From positions 1 through 11,291 of the forward strand of contig CANRIE010000015.1 in assembly GCA_947630585.1 (NCBI GenBank): 11,291 nt of DNA, in the 5' to 3' direction. This DNA is from an uncultured Bacilli bacterium. Lineage in GTDB: Bacteria; Bacillota_I; Bacilli_A; RF39; UBA660. Position numbers and translations under genes: made by a program. The first letter of the stretch is position 1; each line of letters begins with the position of its first letter. This document shows positions 5,523 to 11,291 of this stretch, piece by piece. A model generated the notes under the pieces. It ran no database searches. It saw nothing but the letters and a program-made list of their open reading frames with translations, and had not been told where the DNA came from.

Positions 5523-7475
5523 ATGTTTGAATTAGTATCTAATTATAAACCAAGTGGAGATCAACCTAATGCTATAAATGAATTAGTTAAAGGAATAAAT
5601 GAAGGTAAAAAACATCAAGTATTACTTGGGGCAACCGGAACAGGAAAAACATTTACAATTGCAAATGTTATAAAAGAAGTTAATAAGCAAACTTTAGTTC
5701 TTGCTCATAATAAGACTTTAGCTGGACAATTATATTCGGAGTTAAAAGAGTTATTTCCTAATAATCGTGTTGAATATTTTGTCTCTTACTATGATTATTA
5801 TCAGCCAGAAGCCTATGTGCCATCAAGTGATACTTATATTGAAAAAGATGCTCAAATTAATGATGAAATCGATGAACTTCGTCATTCAGCAACAAGTGCC
5901 CTATTATCTCGTGATGATGTAATTGTTGTTGCAAGTGTCTCATGTATCTATGGAATTGGAGAAGTTGAAGAATATAGAAATAAAACTTTAACTTTAAAAG
6001 TAAGCGACAACGTCGATAGAAATCAAATTATGTTAAAGTTAGTTGATATGTTATATGAAAGAAATGAATTTGATTTTAAAAGAGGAACGTTTAGAGTTAG
6101 AGGTGATATTTTAGAGATTATCCCCTCAAACGAGCATGCTCATGGTTTAAGAATCGAATTTTTCGGTGAAGAAATTGATAGAATAAGTGAAATAGATGTT
6201 TTAACGGGGGGCGTGATTAACAATAAAAAAAGTGTTACTATCTTCCCTGCTAGTCACTTTGTAACTAATGAAGAAACTTTAAAAATTGCAATTAAGAATA
6301 TTAAAGCCGAATTAGAAGAGAGAATAAAATATTTTAATGATAATAATAAGCCCCTTGAAGCTGAAAGAATAAGAGAAAGAACCAACTATGATATGGAAAT
6401 GTTAGAAGAAACGGGTTTCTGTCATGGAATTGAAAACTATTCAAGACATTTAGCTTTAAAAGAAGCTGGTGCTACCCCTACTTGTCTTCTTGATTTCTTT
6501 AATAAAGATTTTTTACTTGTAATTGATGAATCCCATGTTACAATTCCCCAAGTAAGAGGTATGTATAATGGTGATAGAGCAAGAAAATTAAATCTTGTTG
6601 ACTATGGTTTTCGCCTTCCAAGCGCCCTAGATAATAGGCCTCTTAAATTTCCCGAATTTGAAGATAAACTTAATCAAGTAATCTATGTTTCAGCAACACC
6701 AGGAGACTATGAACTTGAACTTACTAATCAAAAATACATTGAACAAATTATAAGACCAACAGGACTATTAGATCCAACGATTGAAGTTAGAAAAACAGAA
6801 GGTCAAATTGATGATTTAGTTGGTGAAATAAATGATAGAATTGAGAAAAATGAACGAGTTTTAGTTACTACTTTAACTATTCGAATGGCTGAAGAGTTAA
6901 CTAATTATTTAAAACAACTTGATATTAAAGTTGCCTACTTACATTCGGAAATTAAAACCTTAGAAAGAATGAAAATCATTAGAGATTTAAGACTTGGTAA
7001 CTATGATGTTTTAGTTGGTATTAACCTTTTAAGAGAAGGCCTTGATATTCCTGAGGTGAGTTTAATTGCTATTTTAGATGCTGATAAAGAGGGATTCTTA
7101 AGAAGTGAAAGAAGCCTAATTCAAACAATTGGTAGATGTGCAAGAAATGCGAATGGTCATGTTATTTTGTATGGTGATAAAATAACTGATAGTATGGAGT
7201 ATGCGATTGATGAAACTAAAAGAAGACGTGATATTCAGGAAAAATATAATCTTGAACATGGAATTACCCCTAAAACGATTATTAAAGAAATAAGAGATTT
7301 AATTTCTAATGTTGATACAACTGATAATAAGAAAAAGAATCAAAAGATGTCTAAGAAAGAAAAGATTGATATGATGTCAAGAATTGAAGAAGAAATGAAG
7401 GAAGCTGCTAAAAATCTTGACTTTGAACGAGCTATGGAACTTCGAGATATCTTATTTGAAATGAAAGCTGAGTAA
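5523..7475 (+). CDS. uvrB: UvrABC excision repair protein B
   Basis: Damage-verifying helicase-like subunit of nucleotide excision repair; it receives DNA from UvrA and recruits UvrC. The 650-residue length is complete. Visible features are the Walker A GATGTGKT (36-43), the damage-probing beta-hairpin with YYDYYQPEAYVP (89-100, aromatic Y92/Y93), DESH Walker B (335-338), IPQVRGMYNGDRARK, VSATPGDYE, GINLLREGLDIPEVS, motif VI IGRCARN (R538; usually IGRAARN), and a C-terminal UVR domain (about 614-650, EEEMKEAAKNLDFERAMELRD) for UvrC/UvrA contact. The start at ATG 5523 is supported by AAAGGA 8 bases upstream and by the family N-terminus (F-x-L-x-S-x-Y-x-P-x-GDQP). uvrA is not adjacent in this window; instead a radical SAM gene follows after one base. 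Confidence 0.98.
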   Translation: MFELVSNYKPSGDQPNAINELVKGINEGKKHQVLLGATGTGKTFTIANVIKEVNKQTLVLAHNKTLAGQLYSELKELFPNNRVEYFVSYYDYYQPEAYVPSSDTYIEKDAQINDEIDELRHSATSALLSRDDVIVVASVSCIYGIGEVEEYRNKTLTLKVSDNVDRNQIMLKLVDMLYERNEFDFKRGTFRVRGDILEIIPSNEHAHGLRIEFFGEEIDRISEIDVLTGGVINNKKSVTIFPASHFVTNEETLKIAIKNIKAELEERIKYFNDNNKPLEAERIRERTNYDMEMLEETGFCHGIENYSRHLALKEAGATPTCLLDFFNKDFLLVIDESHVTIPQVRGMYNGDRARKLNLVDYGFRLPSALDNRPLKFPEFEDKLNQVIYVSATPGDYELELTNQKYIEQIIRPTGLLDPTIEVRKTEGQIDDLVGEINDRIEKNERVLVTTLTIRMAEELTNYLKQLDIKVAYLHSEIKTLERMKIIRDLRLGNYDVLVGINLLREGLDIPEVSLIAILDADKEGFLRSERSLIQTIGRCARNANGHVILYGDKITDSMEYAIDETKRRRDIQEKYNLEHGITPKTIIKEIRDLISNVDTTDNKKKNQKMSKKEKIDMMSRIEEEMKEAAKNLDFERAMELRDILFEMKAE

Positions 7476-7476
7476 T

Positions 7477-8310
7477 ATGAAATTTACAAAAATATATGTT
7501 GAAATTACCAATATCTGCAACTTGAATTGTTCTTTTTGTAGTAAAGATAATCGTCCTAAAGAAGAAATGTCTTTAGAAAACTTTGAACTTATTTTAAAGA
7601 AAATAAAAAATTATACTAAATCTATTTATTTACATGTTAAAGGGGAACCTTTACTATATTCAAAACTTGATGACTTATTAACCTTATGCGATCAATATAA
7701 CATGAAAGTTAAAATTACCACTAATGGAACTCTATTAAAAGATAAATATCAAATTTTAAATGCTCATCCTTCTTTAAAACAAGTAAATGTTTCCTTGCAT
7801 TCTGAAAATAACACTAAAAATTACTTTGAAGAAGTATTTGATGCTTCTAATAGACTTAAAAATATTCCGATTATCTATCGTATTTGGTTACTTGATGATT
7901 ATAAATTAGATGTTTTATCCACCAGAATTGTAGATAAAATTATAGATTATTATAAATTAGATAATAGTTTTAAAGAGAAAATATTAAAAGATAAAAATAT
8001 TAAAATAAGAGATAATTTATATCTTGATAAAGATAATTATTTTAAATGGCCAAATGAAACTAAAACAAGTAATAATAAAACTGGTACTTGTTTTGGAACA
8101 AGAAGTCATATTGCAATTCTTGTAAATGGTGATGTTGTTCCTTGTTGTCTTGATTCAAAAGGAGTTTTAAAACTTGGCAATATATTTAAAGATGATATGA
8201 TTGATATTTTAAATAATCAATTATTTAAAGATATTAATAATGGTTTTAAAAATCATAAAGTAATTGCTTCATTGTGCCAAAATTGTGAGTTTAAAAATAA
8301 ATTTCACTAG
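7477..8310 (+). CDS. Radical SAM/SPASM-like protein of unknown substrate
   Basis: A 277-residue radical S-adenosylmethionine enzyme. C14-x3-C18-x2-C21 (CNLNCSFC) binds the [4Fe-4S] cluster that cleaves SAM. KGEPLL (55-60) is the equivalent of the GGEP motif and TTNGT (81-85) is a further family signature. A C-terminal SPASM-like part has C205, C223, C224, C267 and C270 (GDVVPCCLD, LCQNC), likely holding an auxiliary cluster. Proteins of this size and pattern occur in Bacillota without an assigned reaction. No precursor-peptide gene is visible beside it, so a peptide-maturation role is unsupported. The ATG lies one base after the uvrB stop, with no strong ribosome site of its own (GCTGAG at best), so translational coupling to uvrB is likely. 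No terminator follows it before the next promoter. Confidence 0.9.
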   Translation: MKFTKIYVEITNICNLNCSFCSKDNRPKEEMSLENFELILKKIKNYTKSIYLHVKGEPLLYSKLDDLLTLCDQYNMKVKITTNGTLLKDKYQILNAHPSLKQVNVSLHSENNTKNYFEEVFDASNRLKNIPIIYRIWLLDDYKLDVLSTRIVDKIIDYYKLDNSFKEKILKDKNIKIRDNLYLDKDNYFKWPNETKTSNNKTGTCFGTRSHIAILVNGDVVPCCLDSKGVLKLGNIFKDDMIDILNNQLFKDINNGFKNHKVIASLCQNCEFKNKFH

Positions 8311-8339
8311 TTGCATAAAACTAAAAAATGTGCTATACT
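8311..8339 (+). promoter_or_regulatory. Promoter of the TM2/DUF2752 pair
   Basis: TTGCAT (8311-8316) and TATACT (8334-8339) with a 17-base spacer and TGC directly before the -10 (extended). The -10 box ends 23 bases before the start codon. The -35 begins at the base after the radical SAM stop codon. Confidence 0.8.
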
Positions 8340-8362
8340 TAATTCAATAAAGGAGTGATATT

Positions 8363-8716
8363 ATGGCTAAATATTGTACTAATTGTGGTAAAGAATTACA
8401 AGATGGAGCAGATATTTGCTTAAATTGTGGAAAGATTGTTGATAAGACTGAAAGTAATAATACCAATACTGGCCCCAAAGATCCAAATGCTAAAAGTAAA
8501 GTTGCAGCTGGTATATTAGGTATTTTCTTAGGTTGCTTGGGAGTTCATAACTTCTATTTAGGTTATACAGGAAAAGCTGTTGGACAATTATTAATAACCC
8601 TACTTTCTTGTGGTTTACTTTCACCTATATCAGCAATTTGGGGATTAGTTGAAGGTATCTTAATTCTATGTGGTAACATTGATAAAGATGCCAGTGGGAA
8701 AAAGTTAGTTGACTAA
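8363..8716 (+). CDS. Zinc-ribbon TM2-domain membrane protein
   Basis: A 117-residue protein in two parts. An N-terminal zinc ribbon has CxxC pairs C5/C8 and C19/C22 (YCTNCGKEL, CLNCGKIV). After a polar linker (27-45) comes a TM2 domain: a first helix at about 46-66, the GVHNFYLGYTGK turn (60-71; the family's G-x-H-x-FYLG motif), and a second hydrophobic segment at about 72-102 containing the W-x-L-x-E-G motif. TM2 proteins are small bacterial membrane proteins whose role is not settled. Ribosome site AAGGAG before ATG. It overlaps the DUF2752 gene by 8 bases, so the two are co-translated and may work together. Confidence 0.92.
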   Translation: MAKYCTNCGKELQDGADICLNCGKIVDKTESNNTNTGPKDPNAKSKVAAGILGIFLGCLGVHNFYLGYTGKAVGQLLITLLSCGLLSPISAIWGLVEGILILCGNIDKDASGKKLVD

Positions 8717-9077
8717 TGTTAATAAAAAAGCAATTGGCTTTTTTCTTTTGATAACAATATTTCTCGTTTTAATCCTCTTTGGTTTTAAGTTCAATTGTCT
8801 TATTAAAACAATCTTTCATATTTCTTGTCCTGGGTGTGGATTAACTAGGTCAATTACAAGTTTACTTGATTTACATATTTTAGATAGTTTATATTATAAT
8901 ATTTTAGGTATTCCCCTATTTCTATTTTTTATAACTTCATATCTATTAATGGGAATTGATATCGTAAAAAAAAGAAACTACTTTTCAAGTTTCTTAATTA
9001 AATTATCTAAATATTATAAACTTATTATTATTTTACTTATAATAACTTTTATTCTTAATAATATTCATAAAATCTAA
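8709..9077 (+). CDS. DUF2752 membrane protein
   Basis: A 122-residue membrane protein with the DUF2752 signature CPGCGLTR (C40, C43, R47) just after the first hydrophobic segment. Predicted helices lie at about 8-27, 60-85 and 103-118. The function of the family is unknown; the C-P-G-C pair could bind metal or be redox active. The start is TTG at 8709, preceded by GGGA at 8696-8699. I see no in-frame ATG that would keep the first helix; the ATG at 8716 is out of frame. The start lies inside the end of the TM2 gene. TM2 or other zinc-ribbon membrane genes next to DUF2752 are, as far as I recall, seen elsewhere, which supports a joint role. The stop abuts the stop of the convergent ABC gene. 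Confidence 0.85.
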   Translation: MTNVNKKAIGFFLLITIFLVLILFGFKFNCLIKTIFHISCPGCGLTRSITSLLDLHILDSLYYNILGIPLFLFFITSYLLMGIDIVKKRNYFSSFLIKLSKYYKLIIILLIITFILNNIHKI

Positions 9078-9093
9078 TTATGAATATTTTTTT
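9060..9093 (+). terminator. Terminator spanning two convergent stop codons
   Basis: A perfect 11-bp stem, AATATTCATAA (9060-9070) with TTATGAATATT (9078-9088), has a 7-base loop and a T run to 9093. The arms contain the last codons of both DUF2752 and the minus-strand permease gene. No T run follows on the minus strand, so it mainly stops plus-strand transcription. Confidence 0.85.
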
Positions 9094-9599
9094 CTTAATA
9101 AGTGAATTACTAAAAAAGAGATCAAAGATAATACTAAATATAAAATGATTGTTTCTATAAACATTGCTAAAGTAAATTTAACATATTTAAAATAGCAAAT
9201 AAAAATTAGTAAATAATAAATAATTCTTAAAAAGATAATAAAACTTAATATCATAATTAATTTAGTTATATTTCTTTTTTTATAATCAATTCTTAAAGCA
9301 ATAAATTCTAAAGAGTTATTGTATTCATAAGTATAAAGACTATAAGTTATATAAAAGGTTAAAGAAATATTAAATAAGAAAATTATAGACTCTAAAAATT
9401 GATAATTTTTAATGTTTTTTATACTTATTATATTAATAATTGGAGTTGGGTCAAAACTACTTTCTTTAATTCCTAATCCCGATAAAAGTAAATAAGCAAG
9501 GATAAGAATTAATTCAGCTAATAACCATTTCCATAACTTTTTCTTAAAATAATTAATTAAAATTTGAAATTGATATTTGAAGCCAACTAAATTATTCAT
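9078..9599 (-). CDS. Small ABC-2-like permease subunit
   Basis: A 173-residue membrane protein with four predicted helices (about 24-42, 70-90, 112-137, 146-167). The cytoplasmic stretch between helices 2 and 3 (EYNNSLEFIALRIDYKKR) resembles the coupling region of ABC-2 permeases, where E, L-E and a final basic pair are common. It is shorter than a typical six-helix ABC-2 subunit. Its ATG lies inside the end of the ATPase gene (8-base overlap), with GGAG 6 bases upstream, so it is translationally coupled to that gene. Third gene of the operon. Sequence similarity alone is weak; the assignment as a transporter subunit rests largely on position. Confidence 0.7.
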   Translation of the reverse strand: MNNLVGFKYQFQILINYFKKKLWKWLLAELILILAYLLLSGLGIKESSFDPTPIINIISIKNIKNYQFLESIIFLFNISLTFYITYSLYTYEYNNSLEFIALRIDYKKRNITKLIMILSFIIFLRIIYYLLIFICYFKYVKFTLAMFIETIILYLVLSLISFLVIHLLRKKYS

Positions 9600-10221
9600 G
9601 AACTACTCCAGCATCAAAGTAATAAATTTTATCACTTAATTCTTCTAAATCATCTTTAATATGACTAGAGATAATAATGGTTTTTCCAGAATTAGCTAAT
9701 TCTTTTAAATAAGTTTTTATTCTTAAAACTGTATCATTTTCAATAGCATTAAAAGGTTCATCAAGAATTATTACTTGATTATCTTCCATAATGGCTTGAG
9801 CAATTCCTAATTTTTGTTTCATTCCAAGAGAATATTTACTAAATTTCTTATCTTTTTCACTTATTAAATTAACTTTTTCTAAAGTTTCTAATATTTCTTT
9901 GTCACCAATTTCTTTTTTAATATCAGCAAGTAGTTTTAAGTTTTCATATCCCGTTAAATTTGGAAAAAAGGCTGGATTTTCAATTAAAGCAGCAATATGT
10001 TTAGGAGTATCAATTCGAGGATTTATCTTAACACCATCATATAAAATTACACCACTTGTTGGAACATACAAACCACATATTAATTTTAAAAGGACACTCT
10101 TTCCACTCCCATTACGACCTGAAAAACCATATATTTTCCCACTTTCAAAAGTCATATTAACATCTCTTAAAATAACATTATTTTTAAAACTTTTAGATAC
10201 ATTTTTAACTTCAATTCGCAT
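9592..10221 (-). CDS. ABC transporter ATP-binding protein, BcrA-like
   Basis: A 209-residue nucleotide-binding subunit. Walker A GRNGSGKS (35-42), signature YSLGMKQ (130-136) in place of LSGGQ, Walker B VIILDEP (150-156; D154, E155), and the H-loop histidine SSH (H187). The segment ALIENPAFFPNLTGYENL (79-95) is the form seen in BcrA/bacitracin and lantibiotic-immunity type ATPases, where the usual Q-loop glutamine is replaced. It powers the permeases encoded on both sides. The start has a very strong AGGAGG ribosome site, partly overlapping the permease stop (9-base gap). Substrate unknown: antimicrobial peptide export or immunity is possible by family, and a general ABC-2 exporter is equally possible. 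Confidence 0.93.
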   Translation of the reverse strand: MRIEVKNVSKSFKNNVILRDVNMTFESGKIYGFSGRNGSGKSVLLKLICGLYVPTSGVILYDGVKINPRIDTPKHIAALIENPAFFPNLTGYENLKLLADIKKEIGDKEILETLEKVNLISEKDKKFSKYSLGMKQKLGIAQAIMEDNQVIILDEPFNAIENDTVLRIKTYLKELANSGKTIIISSHIKDDLEELSDKIYYFDAGVVHE

Positions 10222-10230
10222 TTTATCCTC

Positions 10231-11139
10231 CTAATTATTTTTTTCACAAGCAATTATTAATTTTTCTTTATCACGATAACTTAAGTAAACAATGAAACTT
10301 GTTATAATTGTTAAACCTACTGCATAAATAAAACAAGTTCCAAGATAATTATAATGTAATGTAAATGGATCCATAATTGTAAATACTAAGCAATGATAAA
10401 GATTTTTTTTGGTTATCTTATAAAGTAATTGCCAAATTATACCTCCTGGTACAACTTCTAAAAATATTTCAAGAGCAATAACTAATAAAAAAGATTCAAT
10501 AACTGCTAAAAAGTAATTATGTTGATGTCTAACAACGATTAAACCTAAATTTAAATAAGTAATTGAAAACAAAAGTACATGAATAATCATTGATAAAATT
10601 ACAAATATTGGTGATGCACAAAGAGGACTAAACATAGCATAATTTAATTTAGCATAATCATAATTAAAATCCGAACCTATTAATGAAATTACAGATACTA
10701 ATGCTACAATTAAAGGCCAAAACCAAACAGATTTATAAACACTTTTAAATATTCTTTTTAAAAAGTCTTTATAATTTTCTCGTTTTAACATCATTAATGA
10801 ACTACGACTTTTAAAAATACTACTAACTTCTTTTAAGGAAATAATAAATAACACCAAACCAAAAACATAGCATAAATAAAATAAATAATCAACAATAACA
10901 CTATACTTATAGTAAAAATCCTTATTACTATATTTATAAGTTCCAAGTTTTATTTCCTTACATACACTTTGGGCATCTGGTGAAGCATTTTTATTATCAT
11001 CTATTGTTAGGCAATAATTATTAAATTTTGTTACTTGATCTTTTACATCTTTATTAATATCTAAAGTAACTTTTAAAACAAACATTAATCCTAAAACTAA
11101 AAATATTAACATTAACCAGTTTTTCTTTATAAATTTCAT
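10231..11139 (-). CDS. Large permease subunit of the ABC transporter
   Basis: About 302 residues with six predicted helices (from 10-28, 82-104, 141-157, 177-205, 211-232 and 271-290, counted from the upstream ATG at 11145). Between helices 1 and 2 is an extracytoplasmic loop of about 50 residues with two cysteines (C45, C62) that could form a disulfide. The rest of the protein is hydrophobic with basic connectors (KRENYKDFLKR). I do not recognise the family by name; the role as a permease comes from topology and from the ATPase gene 9 bases downstream. Start choice: AAGGA at 11149-11153 is 9 bases before ATG 11139 but only 3 before ATG 11145, so 11139 is preferred. First gene of the operon. 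Confidence 0.75.
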   Translation of the reverse strand: MKFIKKNWLMLIFLVLGLMFVLKVTLDINKDVKDQVTKFNNYCLTIDDNKNASPDAQSVCKEIKLGTYKYSNKDFYYKYSVIVDYLFYLCYVFGLVLFIISLKEVSSIFKSRSSLMMLKRENYKDFLKRIFKSVYKSVWFWPLIVALVSVISLIGSDFNYDYAKLNYAMFSPLCASPIFVILSMIIHVLLFSITYLNLGLIVVRHQHNYFLAVIESFLLVIALEIFLEVVPGGIIWQLLYKITKKNLYHCLVFTIMDPFTLHYNYLGTCFIYAVGLTIITSFIVYLSYRDKEKLIIACEKNN

Positions 11140-11148
11140 AATCATCTA

Positions 11149-11153
11149 TCCTT
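11149..11153 (-). promoter_or_regulatory. Ribosome site deciding the permease start
   Basis: AAGGA on the minus strand, 9 bases before ATG 11139-11137 and 3 bases before ATG 11145-11143. The inner ATG has the normal spacing. Confidence 0.6.
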
Positions 11154-11161
11154 ATAAGATA

Positions 11162-11190
11162 AGTATAGCATATGTCTTGCATGCATTCAA
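11162..11190 (-). promoter_or_regulatory. Promoter of the ABC transporter operon
   Basis: On the minus strand, TTGAAT (11185-11190) and TATACT (11162-11167) with a 17-base spacer and TGC before the -10, the same extended element as the TM2 promoter. It is the only clear promoter for the three-gene operon. Confidence 0.8.
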
Positions 11191-11221
11191 TAAATTTTGG
11201 CAAAAAAATAACCCATCTTAC

Positions 11222-11272
11222 TTAGACAAGTAAATGCAATTTTTAACATAGTGGTTGCATTTACTTGTCTAA
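11222..11272. repeat. 18-bp perfect inverted repeat
   Basis: TTAGACAAGTAAATGCAA (11222-11239) and its exact reverse complement (11255-11272) flank a 15-base centre. No T run follows on the plus strand. On the minus strand a T run occurs about 15 bases beyond the stem. It lies upstream of the ABC promoter, starting 32 bases beyond its -35 box. It could be an operator, the end of a transcript from beyond the window, or a small repeat element. Confidence 0.9.
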
Positions 11273-11291
11273 AAGCAATTGCATTAAATTG

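Noticed and set aside
9899..10234. A 111-codon plus-strand open frame opposite the ABC ATPase
   Set aside because: It is antisense to the Walker A and neighbouring codons of a clearly real ATPase gene and shows no recognisable protein features.

Overview
The window is AT-rich, low-GC bacterial chromosome (no computed GC value is given here). Its genes resemble those of low-GC Bacillota or Acholeplasma-like/RF39-type Mollicutes lineages: BcrA-like ABC ATPase, DUF308, TM2/DUF2752 and Rpn-family proteins, and promoters with extended -10 boxes. Every tryptophan codon I checked is TGG and no conserved gene carries an in-frame TGA. The standard bacterial code is therefore favoured over the Mycoplasma code. 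Genus and species cannot be assigned from the sequence.

Layout, left to right. (1) Positions 1-598 hold the 3' end of an Rpn-family (PD-(D/E)XK recombination-promoting nuclease) gene running in from outside the window. It is followed by a nearly identical tandem copy of its C-terminal coding segment and an intrinsic terminator. Each copy has an internal GGAGGTG Shine-Dalgarno and ATG, the arrangement expected of an intragenic RpnS-type antitoxin. This is the most interesting part of the window. (2) A six-helix DUF308 membrane protein (minus strand) is divergent from pyruvate kinase. (3) A HIT-family hydrolase/transferase forms a small operon with an unrecognised 97-aa protein, closed by a terminator. 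(4) A formate-tetrahydrofolate ligase has its own promoter and terminator. (5) uvrB is followed one base later by a radical SAM/SPASM protein. (6) A zinc-ribbon TM2 membrane protein overlaps a DUF2752 membrane protein, and a strong hairpin terminator lies at the convergent junction. (7) On the minus strand, a three-gene ABC transporter operon reads large permease, BcrA-like ATPase, small permease. Its promoter lies near the right edge, beside an 18-bp perfect inverted repeat of unknown role.

Most of the window is core metabolism and repair: glycolysis, one-carbon supply and nucleotide excision repair. Small uncharacterised membrane proteins are interspersed. Six of seven transcription starts share a promoter style in which the -10 box lies only about 16-23 nt before the start codon, so leaders are very short. 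uvrB is the exception, with a longer and possibly structured upstream region. The accessory or defence character is confined to the Rpn end and possibly the ABC transporter.
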